Positions 25,240-38,177 of a stretch of DNA of 64,000 nt are shown here, piece by piece (position 1 is the stretch's first letter; each line of letters begins with the position of its first letter). The position numbers and the translations under genes were made by a program. The DNA is from Perognathus longimembris pacificus (Eukaryota; Chordata; Mammalia; Rodentia; Heteromyidae). The notes below the pieces were generated by a model. The model saw nothing but the letters and a program-made list of their open reading frames with translations, was not told where the DNA came from and made no database searches. The stretch lies in assembly GCF_023159225.1 (NCBI RefSeq), contig NC_063162.1:98226880-98290879 (forward strand). Reading direction: 5' to 3'.

Positions 25240-25935
25240 ACATTGAATAGTATGAATGTATTCACCTGCTATTCCTCTCCATTTACTTGCTGCTTCCCTT
25301 CACCTTCCTTCTCCCACCCCTTTCAGCTTCCTGGCATTTCTTTTTCTGAACTGTCTGTCAGTTGTTTAAATGGACTTATACAATGGGAAACCACATGCAT
25401 ACACTGTATGTTAGTCAGAAATGCATAACTTCATTTGTCTTCATGTGTTTGTATTTTAGATCTAACTTCCACATGACAGAAAATATATCCCCTTGGTCTA
25501 TCTAAGCCTAACTTACTTCACTCAGTCTGATTTTTTCCAGATCCGTCTATTTGCCCATAAATGGCATAGTTTTATTAGTTCTGATGGATGAATTATATAT
25601 ATATACATAGCTACATATACACACATATATATGCATATATGTATGTGTATATGTATATATATATTTGTATAGATATGTATAGATATAATTTCCTTGTTCC
25701 ATTTTTCATATTTAGGTCATCTGGTCTGCTTTCATAATTTGGTTATTGTGAACAGTACTACAATGAACATAGATGTGCAGATGTTTTGTTTTTACTTTGT
25801 CTTGGAATCCTTAGGGTAAATTTCCCAAGGGTGTACTGGTGGATTATAGGCTGGTTTTAGTTTCAGATTTTTAAAGCCCTCATAGTGACTTCCATAGTTG
25901 TTGCACTAATGTAGATTCCCACCAAAAATGAATTA
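25240..25935 (-). mobile_element. L1 3' end (antisense)
   Basis: ATGGCATAGTTTTATTAGTT, GGTTATTGTGAACAGTACTA and GTAGATTCCCACCAAAAATG are antisense L1 ORF2-tail landmarks in the right order, interrupted by a (TA)n tract at 25595-25690. Confidence 0.85.
25595..25690. repeat. (TA)n/(CATA)n AT-rich tract
   Basis: Contains short palindromes such as CATATATATGCATATATG. Lies within an antisense L1. Confidence 0.85.
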
Positions 25936-26424
25936 CAGTTCAAGAAAAGTTATCTTGAACATAGATTACCCTTGTGTTTTTAATGATGATTGTAAAAAAT
26001 TTAAATATTGACTTCACATTTCTCATTTTTTCTATATTGTTATAGTAATTATTTAAAAATTACATATATATTCTTTTTCTATTTCTTCAATGATGGATTT
26101 CCTTGGAAGGAAAGCACTCTAACACATAATTACAACTCAGTCCTGATACTTGTAATTTTTTTCATGTGCCTTTGACCAGTTATTTTCATTACTACAGCCT
26201 TTCTTTGAATCACTTAGCAGCATTTCAGAATGTATCTTTTTTATCTAAGCTAAATTCCAGCAAGAGTTGTAGCTGAGAATTATATTTGAGGCTGAAAGAG
26301 TTTATTTATAAAAATGTTAGGTGATTATTTTTGGTTGTTTTCTTTCTCATCCTTTCTGTTGTATATATTTATGATGTCTTTAACACAACTAGTTGTCATT
26401 TCACTGCAGTAATTACACATGACA

Positions 26425-26636
26425 TGATTAGTAGTATAGGCTATGGAGCTGGCATGTCTACATTCCAAGTTTAGCTTCAATACTTAGCCTATGAGGAGCT
26501 TTGATCTAGTTATGTTATCTCTTGATTTTCTTTTGGTGTTAGTGATAATAAGTCTCATAGAATGGCTTTGGTAAATCAGGGAAGTGTTATTTATGAAGGT
26601 CTTAAGAACACCTATGTGCTAAATAAGTATATTAAT
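26425..26636 (+). mobile_element. MIR SINE
   Basis: TAGGCTATGGAGCTGG, TTGATCTAGTTATGTTATCT, TAGTGATAATAAGTCTCATA and CACCTATGTGCTAAATAAG follow the MIR order along its full length. Confidence 0.65.
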
Positions 26637-26652
26637 TTGACACTAAAGTTCT

Positions 26653-26858
26653 TTTTTTGTTTTTTTTTTGCCAGTCCTGGGCTTGAACTCAGGGCCTGAG
26701 CACTGTCCCTGGCTTCTTTTTACTCAGGGCTAGCACTCTGCCACTTGAGCCACAGTTCCAGTTCTGGCCTTTTTCTGTATATGTGGTGCTGGGGAATTGA
26801 ACCCAGGGCCTAATGTATACGAGGCAAGCACTCTGTCACTAGGCCATATCCCCAGCCC
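26653..26858 (-). mobile_element. IDL-Geo-type dimeric SINE
   Basis: Antisense copy with perfect 16-bp duplications TTGACACTAAAGTTCT at 26637-26652 and 26859-26874. It landed at the end of a MIR. Confidence 0.94.
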
Positions 26859-27199
26859 TTGACACTAAAGTTCTATGAACATCTTACAATGAATACCACA
26901 TTACATAAAATCTCAGAAGTAATTTCTAGAATTAGTGAAGACAGAGAAAGTAGATTTGTGAAATGACCTCAAAAAAAGAAGCTGAAAACACTGAAATTAT
27001 GGGAAATATTTAAAGTTAATATATCTTCTTTAAATAGTCTTTGTGCCTCAGGTGGAAATTATCATTTGCTGAAGCATTTTTAACACAACATCAAACTGTT
27101 AAATATATAATTTGATGGATTTTAGCATTTTTATAGATTTGTGGAGGCATTAATTATACAGAATTGAATAATGCTTTTTAATCACTACCCCCAAAGAAA

Positions 27200-27420
27200 T
27201 CCCATATTGTTTAACAGTCATTCCTCATTTTTTCCTCATTTCTGGCCCTAGCAGGCCCTTAATGTACTTTTACTTTCTGTTTGTGTGGATTTGTGTTCAC
27301 CATTTAGCCTAACTTCAGAATACTTCACCTACTATGAAGTGTTTTTTGTTTGTTTGTTTGGCATACTTTCAGAATTTATAATTGGCATTACATGTTTCAG
27401 AACTTCTTGTCTTTTTATTC
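27200..27420. mobile_element. Possible old L1 fragment
   Basis: CCAAAGAAATCCCATATTG, TTAACAGTCATTCCTC and TGTGTGGATTTGTGTTCACC recall a common mammalian L1M segment. Weak. Confidence 0.35.
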
Positions 27421-28254
27421 AGAAAATTCTTCCCTATAAAGCTCTTCCTTCTTCTAGTTCTCATACAAATATATTACAAAACAAGAACCGCACCTATCCA
27501 CCCATTTTGAATTATGAAATTGTATTTAAGACTTTTAGTCACCTGAGAGATACTTTAGTAATTTTACTTGTTTAGGTATTCTACACTACATATCTCTTCA
27601 CAGTTTCTTTTTCTTTATTTTCTATTTTCAAGGGGTTTTGTTTCTTAGAAAAATTGTGGGGCTTTTTTTTCCCTCTGCATTCTTTTAATCTCTCCCAAGT
27701 CTTTTAAATTGCTGCTTAGAGTTGGCTTCAATGTTCATGTTTATAGAATGCACTCTAGCATTTGCCTTAATATCCCATCTCAGGACATCATTTGGACTAA
27801 TCTTTTTCTTTAATATTAAATTATTATCCCTGTTTTACACATTGTTTCTCCGTGTTCTTCAGATTTTGCTTCCTAGAATTATGCTCCTTAATAGGAAGTG
27901 GTTCATGAGACTAAAAATCCCTCTAATATTGCTTAAGTGGTTTTGATTACCAGACTCAGCACTCACACTGATGCTCAGTTGGTTCTGAGAGGGAGTGAAG
28001 TGTTTATCTAATGACTCATCTACAGGGCAAACTATCCCTGTAGCATCTTAGTTGGCAATCACTGGTTTTGATCGTCCAACTGACTCATACATCCATTCTG
28101 GGAACCTCCTTTATTGTTAACTTCTATGAGTATTTTCCATCTGTGACTTGTTTATAATTAGATTCTGCCATCCAAAAATTTTTAACTAAATTGTGTGCCA
28201 TTTTGTGTTATTCAAGAAGTGAGCTTGCCATGTGTTTTCATCTTTTCTAAAAAA

Positions 28255-28600
28255 TTTTCAAGGTGAATTACAGAGAAGTTACAGTTACATATGTTAGGTA
28301 GTGAGTACATTTCTTATCAAACATGTTATCCTCTCCCTTATTTTTCTCCTACCTTGTCCTCTCCCCAACTCCCTCACCCCGAGTTGTACAGTTGATGTAA
28401 TACATATTGTCTTGTAAGTAGCATTGTTGCATTGGTTTGCCTTTTACTCTTTGTCTCACCATTTTAATGTTCCCCTTCCCTTCCCTAATTCAGAAAGACA
28501 TACATAAAATTCTCTGGGTACCAGAATCCAATACAGTGACAATAGTGGGTAAGCCATAGGGAAGATAAACCAAAGAAAAAAGAAATAATTTCACATAGTA
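28255..28600 (-). mobile_element. Recurrent 3'-terminal repeat (unnamed; L1-3'-end-like), antisense
   Basis: The longest copy. In antisense it shows CACCCCGAGTTGTACAG, GTAGTGAGTACATTTCTTAT and a CCCTTCCC pyrimidine body, matching the block order of the copy at 32018. Confidence 0.65.
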
Positions 28601-28649
28601 CATTGAAAATAACTTTCATCTTTTTACATTTTTTAAATTGAAGTTTGAA

Positions 28650-28965
28650 CTAAAGGGCTCAGATGCTCTCAGCTTGTGCTTTTCCACAGGAGCCCCACAC
28701 CCAGGCCTTCTTTACTTTGAAGGTAGAGCCAGAATTTATGCCCAGGCTGGCCTGTCAACCATGCATCCTTCTGATTATGCTTCCTGTCTAGCTGGAATGA
28801 TAAGTTGGAACTACCACACACAGCTTTGGTTGAGGTGTGTTTCTTTTTTGTTGTTGTTGTTTGTTTGTTTTGCCTGTGCAAGCCTTGAACCCTGATACTC
28901 TTGAGATGTGCCTCCCAAGTTGGTAAGATTGGATTACAAGTGTGAACCACTGAACTTGGTTCATC
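28650..28965 (-). mobile_element. Diverged B1-like SINE material (antisense)
   Basis: GCCCAGGCTGGCCTGTCAAC and GTGCCTCCCAAGTTGGTAAG with TACAAGTGTGAACCACTGAA indicate two adjacent antisense B1-like halves separated by a (GTTT)n-like stretch. Confidence 0.5.
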
Positions 28966-29899
28966 AATTTACTTTTGATGGAAATTTGCCAAGTTCAATG
29001 TATATTATTGAAATTTGGTTCATTGATAGAAGAAATCAATGTTTTTAGCTTGACAAATATATTAAAACAAATTGTGGTAAAAATACTCTAGTTGATCTAA
29101 TTTATGGCTTAGTTATATTCTCATGCTACCTTCTCTCAATGGTATGTCATTATTCCAGATCTCAGCTTTGAGGTCCCAACTTGTACACTGCACATCTCCT
29201 TTTAGATGCATTAAAGTCAACCAAGACAAGCCTGTGAAAAGCTGATTTTACCCATTTTATTCTTGTATTAATATTTCTTCATAGTGAATCATATAACTAT
29301 GTATTCAGAGTTTTGACCCATTCATTTGTGTGTGACACATTTCCCTTTGACACATTTTGTTTCTATTATGTGATATGTAGAGCAAACTTAATTTTATTGA
29401 TAAAAATGGTCATTATTCTGCACTTCTTACTGTCTCACTGCTACCTGTATATATCCATGTTACTATAGTGACTTTCTCCCTGGCCTCTTAGCACCCAGTC
29501 CCTGCCAATCGATGCTTCTAACAGAGCCAGTGATATAAACATTATAATATTATTTTCTCCTACATAGATAATAAATGTGCACTTCAAAAGACCCATCAGG
29601 CTATACTGCAAAGCAAGTTTCCTTTCCATTTATGTCCTTTAATTTCTCATTTTTTTGTATCAACTATTAAGACATATTCCCTTTAGACAAATGATGTGTA
29701 TATGCTGGGAAATCATTCATCCCTTGATGAAGAACCAAATTTGTAAATTAGCCTTTCAGCCTTATTACTTGGGGTACTTGCCTGATTATCTGTTATTAGC
29801 TCTATTTCTAGGCATTTTCTCAGTTCCCTTTGTCTGCAGTCTTTCTTTGAGTCTTTTTTGCTTTTTGCAAACTCTTTACACATGCTACACAAATTTCTG

Positions 29900-30190
29900 C
29901 CCTTAAGGTTATTCCTTCTCTTCACTTAACAATATCTTCCCTCCTCAGTTTTAGTATCTCAAGTTATGCATTGCTTTCTTATGGGGAATCCTCACTGAAC
30001 CCACAGTTCATATTATGTCCCTCTGAAACAGGATTTACAGTTTACCTGTATTTACTACAGTTTATGTCTATATATTTAGTGATCCATTGGGTAATGTCTG
30101 TCTCCTTTGCAAGACTGTAACTACATAGGGTGTTTGTCTCAACATGGTTTCATGGTGTTAGCATATAATCAAGAAATATGCTATGATTAA
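29900..30190 (+). mobile_element. L2 3' end
   Basis: AATCCTCACTGAACCC, ATTATGTCCCTCTGA, TGTCTGTCTCCTTTGCAAGA and a terminal AGCATATAATCAAGAAATAT follow the L2 3' order. Confidence 0.65.
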
Positions 30191-30269
30191 TGCTCAGGAG
30201 GCCTAATTTGCCTCTTCAAGAGGAATCTTTGAAAGTAACTCATGTTTCTTTCTTGTCTTCTGTTTCTTT

Positions 30270-30475
30270 GTTTTGTTTTTGTTTTGCCAGTACTGGGCTT
30301 GAACTCAGGGCCTGAGCACTGTCCCTGGCTTCTTTTTGTTCAAGGCTAGCACTCTGTCACTTGAGCCACAGCGCCACTTCCGGCTTTTTCTATATATGTG
30401 GTGCTGAGGAATCGAACCCAGGGCTTCATGTATACGAGAGGAGCACTTTGTCACTAGGCCATATTCCCAGCCCCC
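30270..30475 (-). mobile_element. IDL-Geo-type dimeric SINE
   Basis: Antisense copy with perfect 14-bp duplications TCTTCTGTTTCTTT at 30256-30269 and 30476-30489. It lies between two L2 fragments. Confidence 0.93.
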
Positions 30476-30699
30476 TCTTCTGTTTCTTTATATGGCCAAT
30501 TCCTCAGAACTTCTGTTCATGGTTTAATAGGTTTTACTTCAGAACCTTCAAATAAGCAGCAGTAAGTAATTTGGATAGAGAGGGAAAGGTAATTATGTAC
30601 AAGCAGAGCAAAGATGGTTCCTTGAGTTGCTGGGGTGGACAGTAGTATTTGGGCTACTCTGCTAATTCACAATAGGATCAGCCTCTCTGTGTGAGAGAT

Positions 30700-30870
30700 G
30701 CATTTTCCTTAAACTCTTCCAATATAATGGACATGGATTTCTGACTCTAAGTTCTATAAGAGAAAAAATTGTGATCAGGCTTACTTATTGCTGTACCCCC
30801 AGAACTTACTGTTGTACCTGGCAAATAGGCACTAAATAGATACCGGCTAGCTGGAAATGCATCATGTATT
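30700..30870 (+). mobile_element. L2 3' end (second copy)
   Basis: GCTGTACCCCCAGAACTTAC and GTACCTGGCAAATAGGCACT are the L2 terminal motif. Confidence 0.7.
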
Positions 30871-31357
30871 CTTTAGAAGTATTGTAGGAAAAAAACGAAC
30901 AAGTAGTTATTCTGGTAGACTCTGGTACATTTTGTCTGCACAGTGAAATAATAAGGAGGCACAAAGTATTATTTGTGCTCCTGGCTTTGCCTCTGAATTT
31001 CTCTCATAAATGTACCAGATTCTGTGATATGGTGAGTTTACTTTATACGTAAAAATCATCTGATGATATGAAATTTTCATTAACCCAGTTAACAAATCTT
31101 GTCATTTGGAAGGTGACACTGAAATTGGAAAAATCATTCTTTATAGTTTCTCAAAACGAGTATAAAACAATGCACAACAACAGCAACAACTAAATCTTTT
31201 AGAGTTTTAGAGTTTTGAATACATCACAGTTTATGCATATAGGTAGCTTCAAATATGTAATATCTCATGTAATATCCCAGGGCACCAAAACATTACCATT
31301 TTTTATACTTTCAAATGAAAATGAATTTTCTTGGAATGGATTGTACCACAGTTGTTT

Positions 31358-31600
31358 TGAGTACCTACTCCTAGCTACTCATGAGGTGGGAATCTGAGGA
31401 TCAACAGGCTGAGATCTGAGGATCAGGGTTAGAAGCCAGCACAGGAAAGAAAATCCTTAAGACTCTTACCTTCAGTTACTGACCAAAAAGCAAGAAATGG
31501 AAATGTGGCTCAAGGAGTAGAGTCCTAGCCTTGATCAAAAAAGCTCAATGCCCAGGCCCTGAGTTCAAGTCCCAGGGCTGGCACACAAAAAACAGAGAAA
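31358..31600 (+). mobile_element. B1/7SL-like + Geo dimeric SINE
   Basis: The B1-like half carries a short internal duplication (two copies of a CTGAGGATCA-type segment near 31394 and 31416). It is followed by the Geo half and an A/G-rich tail. Confidence 0.75.
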
Positions 31601-31744
31601 GGAAGAAAGAAGTAAAGAAAACAAAAGAAAAAAAGAATACTTATATTTTTAAATCAGTGTTAGAGTATATTTGGAAGTAAATAACCAATAATTTTGTTAA
31701 AATATTAGTCTTTGCACAATTTCCCCCTCTACCTCCTTTTTTCT

Positions 31745-31958
31745 GTCTTCCTCTTTCTCTTTTGGTGCTAGACTTTGAACTCAGGAATTCATGGATGCTC
31801 TAAAAATACTTTATCACATAAATCAAACTTCAACCCTTTAGTCTTTTAATCTTTTTATTTCCATTAGTGTCTTGTTGTTTAACTGGATAGCAAATCTTCC
31901 TGATCTCTGCCCCTGGAGTAACTGGGATCACAGGTGTGAGACAAGTCATGCAGGCCTT
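31745..31958 (-). mobile_element. Diverged B1-like SINE (antisense)
   Basis: Weak antisense B1 half (TGATCTCTGCCCCTGGAGTA ... ATCACAGGTGTGAG) preceded by a degraded Geo-like part. Confidence 0.45.
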
Positions 31959-32017
31959 TTAAAAAGTGTGTATTCTGTAACTGATTTTGGTACCCTGGCT
32001 ATTGTATATACATTTAT

Positions 32018-32240
32018 TGGAACTAGAGAAGGGAAGGGGAGCATCAAAATGGAGATACAAAGGATAAAAGATGAGCCAATGCAACAGCAATACTTAGAAG
32101 ATAATATGCTGTAAACCAACTGTACAACTCAAGGAGAAAGAGAGCTGGGGAGGAAAGAGGGTAGGAGAAAAATGAGGGAGGAGGTAACACGTATGAAACT
32201 GTAACCCCTGTGTATATCACTTTGACAATAAATAATTTAA
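32018..32240 (+). mobile_element. Recurrent 3'-terminal repeat (unnamed; L1-3'-end-like)
   Basis: Purine-rich body (AAGGGAAGGGGAGCATCAAA), CAACTGTACAACTC block, then GTATGAAACTGTAACCCC and ATCACTTTGACAATAAA terminus with an A-rich end. Related copies are at 18640, 28255 and 43207. The position and purine-rich body suggest an L1 3' UTR or a non-autonomous element mobilised by L1. Confidence 0.65.
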
Positions 32241-32700
32241 TTAAAATGTGTATTGTCTAGATCATTGCCGTTTTCTCAAAATAAAAGACCCAACAGTTTT
32301 TGGCCTTTAATAGAGAACCCCATCTCATGACAGATACTTCGTCCTGTCATGGATTTATTCCTGTGATTTTTGCACCAAGAGTAGGTATTGCGTGGTGCCA
32401 TATCATGAGAATTCACTTATTTATCTGGTTGTGGGTGGAAGGGATGATGAAGGATTTGGCAAACATGTAACAGAAAGCCTATATGTAGTTATTATAATTA
32501 TATAAGCTTCCACTTCTTTTAGTCATTCATGTTTTTGTTTCCTTCTTAAATGTACAATAAAACCTTAAGTTTAATGACGTGCTGATTTCCTTTCTTATAT
32601 TTACAATCCTTTTTAAAAATTTCAAAATAAATATATAAATATAACATTTTGATTGACACTCCCTCCAAAAAAATAATGTTGAGTAACATTCCTTTTGGGC

Positions 32701-32705
<5 letters not shown>

Positions 32706-32752
<47 letters not shown>
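32706..32752. repeat. (GT)n microsatellite
   Basis: 47-bp pure run, followed by TA-rich DNA to 32890. Confidence 0.95.
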
Positions 32753-32761
<9 letters not shown>

Positions 32762-32890
32762 TGTAGTTCATATGCATTTTATTAACATATGATATATATA
32801 TGAATTAAATGATATAAGTTACATATTATTTTACATGTATGCATGTATATGTACATGTATATATATGTGTATATATATATATATATATCT
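32753..32890. repeat. TA-rich low-complexity tract
   Basis: ATATAT runs with TGTA interruptions, ending in a pure (TA)n near 32871-32888. Confidence 0.8.
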
Positions 32891-34173
32891 TTAAAAAGGA
32901 AGTACTGACTGACCATTGCAGGCAATAGTACAGAATGAGTTCTATTCAGAAACTTCTGTCCATAGCAACATAAAACATCAGAACAATATCAAAATGATGA
33001 ATTTCAGTGGCAACAATAAAAGTTTTGGGGCCAGGAGAGTGGTTCATCTAATTGAGGGCACCGCCTTCTCCTGTCCTCAGGTATAAAGTATTGTTCCATT
33101 TTAAACCATGGAGAGAAAATGACTTTACATTTTAAATTGCAAGCTAATAAATGCTCTTTTTCTCATTAACACACATGACCTCTATGATTTGTGCTCTTGT
33201 GCACACTGGCCCAGTTTCTCAGTCTCTCTTAATGATGTTGAGAACCTCTGTTTAATGTGAATTATTTTTAACTGAGTCCTTGTAATTCACAATAGATGTT
33301 AATTGTATTGATCTGTTCAGGAAAGAAAAATATCAAAATGAACCTGCATGTTGAACTTTTTCTAATTTTTTTCAATACATGTACAAATTGATTCCATTTA
33401 TGGAAATTATGCAGGCAAGTTTTCTATGCTTCTCACTTATGAGTTTCTAATTTTAACTAAGCTATTTGGTGTTCAAATAACAATTAGAGCTAGAGTAAGA
33501 AATCCAGATGAAGGATAACTGACAATTAAGTTTAGAGGCTCTGTCTTCATTTATGTTCTTTTTAATTTATGGTGGATAAATATTTTTTATATTGTCTAGT
33601 TTTTCTTGGATGCAGGCTGATGTGGAATTTGGATTTAACTCCAAATTTATATTCAAGTCCTGGAGGAAACTAATAAATATATTCCAAAGCTTATATAATT
33701 ATTTACTAGTTCAGTTACTATTGTTTAACATTAATGAAAAGAATTGAGGGGAAAATTCCAACAAAATATACACTGCCGAAATAGCTGATGATATTGTCAT
33801 TATTTGAACAAATAATCAGTTGAAATGACTATTGGATTCTTGTATGGCTATAGTATATAGCAGGTTTATTATAGCCGTTATTTGATAATTTTACAATAAT
33901 ATAGTCATCACTTTAGCAACTGACACATTTACTTCAAGGTTGGGCAAAAGAGGAAAGTAAAATTTACAAGCTCATAATTATATAATTAGAATTAATAATA
34001 TAATTATTAGAATCAATTGGGAGATCATCCAGCCAACTCTCTTACTAATATAGAGAAAACTAAGCCCCAGAAAGATAAGAAACACAGATTTGAGTTTGTG
34101 TTTTTTTCTTTTTCCTTGTGTTTGGTGACATCAGTTTCCATCTTAATTTATTCCTAAGAGAAAATCTTAAGAA
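32891..34173. other. Unique AT-rich DNA
   Basis: No gene. A short GGGGCCAGGAGAGTGG segment near 33028 resembles the start of a B2 or ID SINE but is too short to call. Confidence 0.45.
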
Positions 34174-34181
34174 GGTATAAG

Positions 34182-34381
34182 GGGCTGGGAATATGGCCTA
34201 GTGGCAAGAGCACTTTCCTCTCATATATGAAGCCCTGGGTTCGATTCCTCAGCACCACATATATAGAAAAGGCCAGAACAGGTGCTGTGGCTCAGGTGGC
34301 AGAGTGCTAGCCTTGAGCAAAAAGAAACCAGGGACAGTGCTCAGGCCCTGAGTTCAAACACTAGCACTGGAAAAAAAAAAG
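34182..34381 (+). mobile_element. IDL-Geo-type dimeric SINE
   Basis: Sense copy with a short A-tail. The duplications GGTATAAG at 34174-34181 and 34382-34389 are about 8 bp. Confidence 0.88.
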
Positions 34382-34881
34382 GGTATAAGACAAACTAGAA
34401 ACTTCACTGAGTATATAGTAACTATTGTATAATAAAGGATGTTGTTTATCCCAATTTTCAGACAGGAATAATCCTGTCTTTTTTAGTGAGCTTTAGGGTT
34501 CACCCCTGAGAGTATGCTGATCAGAAGACTAGTGGTGGCCCCCTAATGGCCTGGACTGAGGGATAGTGATGTGGAAGACCAATCGTGTGCTTACAATGCT
34601 TGAGGTTGAAAGCAAGTGATATTTGAGTCCAACCTCCTGACTTTTGAGGACTGAGTTCAAGTGTATGACCAAATCCCTAGCCATTGAAAATCATGAATAC
34701 TGAAGGTCAGTAGAATTTGCTGGCAGGGCACATGTGTATGTACTATGGAGAGAACTGGATTTATGAAGAGAAGTTTTGGATGTCCTATTTTTGAGAGTCT
34801 CCCAAATCTTATACTATGCACCTCTCTCTTGCGTGACTTGCTGTATATTTTTGCCATAAAACTATATTTACAGATGTATCA

Positions 34882-35092
34882 TTTTTTTGTGTGCATACTG
34901 TGGCTTGACCTCAGAGCCATGCATTGTCAGCTTTTTTTCTGAGCTGGTATTGGTGACCTACCACTTGAACCACACCTTCAGCTCTGATTTTTGCTGGCTA
35001 TGTTGGAGATGGAGTCTTTCATGGATTTTCTTCCCAAGGTAAAATCAAGTCCTTGTTCGCCACATCTTAGCTCCTGGCTAGTTAGCATGACT
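34882..35092 (-). mobile_element. Diverged B1-like + Geo SINE (antisense)
   Basis: Recognisable TTGACCTCAGAGCC, CCACTTGAACCACA and ATGGAGTCTTTCATGGATTT blocks in the order of the antisense dimers, with many substitutions. Confidence 0.6.
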
Positions 35093-37273
35093 GACAGAAG
35101 TCACTTGCTCCCATTCTTTGTGACCTTATTGTTGACAGCTGCTTTGCTAAAAATAGATTGGTCTAGTGTGAGTTCAGTTGTGATTGACTGGAAGTACCTC
35201 TTGTCTATATAGGTGCTATTTTACTTTCTTTGATAAGTAATTTGTGTTTCAAAGCAGGAATTATGAAGCTTAATATAAATGGTAAGTTTAGTCCATGCTT
35301 GAATAGATCACTAATTTCCATACTTCTTACAAGTGTAAGTGATGTAGTTTAAAGCCTTGCTACTAAAACTGTATTTGTAGACCCTAAGTCACTGGTTGTT
35401 ACTTAGGTCCTTGTTAAAATGAAGAATTAATTACAACCTCCAGTTTAACAAGCTCCTTAGGTGACCCAAATGGGTGTTAACATTTGAATAACTTTATTGC
35501 AAAGTTTGGAGCTGACAAGAGAAATTCATATTGAACTAAATCCACATACTTCACATGAAAGCCAAAGATGAAATTATCTTTTTTTCATCTATTACTTTTC
35601 TAGATGATCAAAGTTCAACTGTTCCTGATATATTCTCCCGTATCTAATCAGTGTGATGAAACTCTGTGTCTCATGATATTTGTTAATATCTGTTATATTT
35701 CAATATTGCACACATGTATTAAAAAGGACACTATAGCTCCTGGTTCAATATAGTCATTTGAATGTATGCACTTATTTCTTAACTTAAAAATATCACTAAA
35801 CTCAATCAGCCTCTTAAAAAACTTTATAGATGTATAACAATGATACAAAGGTAAGAATACTATAATAGACTAGAGACATTTTTAGACTTACAGTTCTTTA
35901 GAGAGCTTTGAAATGAATTATAAGCACTCTGAATAGGAAGCAAATGGGAAAAAAGGAAGAGAGGAAACTGTTAATCTGTAGGGAACAGGAAATTGTACAA
36001 AAATGAATAAGGATTATGGCATACTATATAACTCAGCTCTCATAACTCATAACAATATACTATGAGTGTTGATTTCAATGTAAATATGATAAAATGTTAT
36101 TTTGCAGAAAGATAGGAAAGGAAAACATGGACAGGCATAAGTGGAGTAAATTAGCATTCTTTATAAAATTTACCTGAGCAGATTATGTATACCTAAACTT
36201 TAAAAGTAGTTATTAGTAAGTCAGGAATGGAATATGGTGGCAACATCAGAAAAATAGTTGGTGTTTTGTTGTAATTGTTGTTGTTACTTCTTGCCACTCT
36301 TCTGTTTTTCTCCATTCCCAGCCATGCCAGAGTAGACTGTATGCTAATGCATATGCTATAGACCTTTATACTTAGCAGATCTGAGTTACAATCCTGATTC
36401 TTCTACCAACTAGCCATGTCATTTTCAAACATAAAACTTATGCAAATCTGATTCTTATGCCATTTTATTACTCTAGCTCTGTACCGTGACTTATATTTTT
36501 CTTATATCACAAGGGAAATAGGTAATAAGAGTATTTCTTGCATCTCTATCTGAAGTATAAAATTTTACTTTACTTTGTCTCTCAGTCATTTACCCCAGTG
36601 GCTTCAGAATGGCTCTTTGAAAGGAAAAAATAAACAATTTTTCTTCTCAATTGACCAAACAGCCTTAATAACTTGAAGAACAGTATGGAATTACCATTAG
36701 CAGAAATGGAGAGCAATAGTTCCTTTAGTTGGGGCAGATGGTGATGTTTCACTTCTCACACCCTGTGACATTTATGAGTTAAGATATTTCCAAAATTGTA
36801 AAAAGCCATCTGGTCAAAATGGGTTGGCCTCGGAAATTTATTCAATTCTTCCCAGTTATATTTCTTAGTTTTTTCATAATTTGCATTCCAAATTTTATTG
36901 TTTGTGCACCAGCAAATATAATGTTCAGTGAAATATAGTGTACGGAAAGATACACAAGTACCACTTTGAATTTCATTTAGATATCCGGGCCTTGGAAATT
37001 GAGTATATAAGCAGAAACTCTCTAGGATTTAGTTACTTAGGTATATGACTTTTCATATATCTTGAGTATATAGCTACAAAACATTTCTGATTAGCCAATT
37101 CGTTGCTCCTTAAATCATAACTAACTTTGCCACAGTGCCAACAAAAGACACAATTATACATGTTTTCTGTTACAAAAAGTTATTGCTGGAAAAGATGAAT
37201 AACTTACATATTACTAATTACAACTACCTAGAATTTTCCCCAATATATATGGAAGGTACTTAATTGTAGCATT
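35093..37273. other. Unique AT-rich DNA
   Basis: No gene or strong repeat. A faint MIR-like core (CAGATCTGAGTTACAATCCT) lies near 36377. Confidence 0.45.
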
Positions 37274-37497
37274 CTTTTTTGTGTGTGCCATTGAACTCAG
37301 GGCCTGGATGCTGTCTGTGAGTTCAAGGCTACCACTCTCTACTTTAGCTATAGCACCACTTTTTGCTTTTTCTGAGTAGTTTATTGGAGGTAATCGTCTC
37401 ACAGCCTTTCCTGCTTGGGCTGGCTTCAAACTTCAATCCTCCAATCTCAACCTCCTCAGCAGCTAAGATTATAAGCATGAGCCATGGGCATCTGGCT
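37274..37497 (-). mobile_element. B1/7SL-like + Geo dimeric SINE (antisense)
   Basis: Antisense Geo unit then antisense B1 half ending ATGAGCCATGGGCATCTGGC. Moderately diverged. Confidence 0.75.
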
Positions 37498-37884
37498 TGT
37501 ATCTCCATTAATAAATCTTTACGTTATTTGATCCACCTTGGCATCTCCCAGAACTTTCAACATTTTTGTTTCTTAGTAAATAAATATTGAACAAAGAACT
37601 ATCAACATAGTAGATTCCAGCCATGGTTGTATTTTATTAACTGTATGTAGAATTATTTAGTATTTTTGTTTCTGGGTAATATTGCCATTGAGATCTCTAT
37701 GACTATTAATGTGCATCTCAATTGAGATCTTCTATTAATTCTGCCCCAATTTTTCCTTCATTTTAAAATATAAATAGGACAGTTAAAAAGAACCTGGCTT
37801 ATCACTTCTACTTATGAAAATACTAGCCTATCAAATAGACATCATATTCGTTTGTTCATTTATTGTACCCTAGCCAACCACCCC

Positions 37885-38122
37885 TTTCTTTTCTTCTGTC
37901 TTTCATGGATTGTGAACTCAGTCCTGGGTGCTGCCCCTGAACTTGTTTGATCAGGGCTGATATTCTACCACTTGAACCGCAGCTCTACTTCCAGCTTTTG
38001 TTGAAGCTGAATTGGAGATAAGAGTCTCATGGATTTTGCCACCCAGGCTGGGTTCAAATCATGACCCTTAGGTCTCAGCCTCCTGAGTAGCTAGGATTAC
38101 AGGCGGGAGCCACTAATGCCCT
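37885..38122 (-). mobile_element. B1/7SL-like + Geo dimeric SINE (antisense)
   Basis: Antisense dimer with a well-kept B1 half (CTCAGCCTCCTGAGTAGCTA). It faces the sense IDL-Geo copy at 38178. Confidence 0.8.
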
Positions 38123-38177
38123 CCCCAAGCAGAAATGTAAATTTATAGACCAACAGAGATTTAAAAAGTCATGTCAA

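Noticed and set aside
33028..33075. Possible B2 SINE start
   Set aside because: Under 50 bp of loose similarity, with no body or tail.
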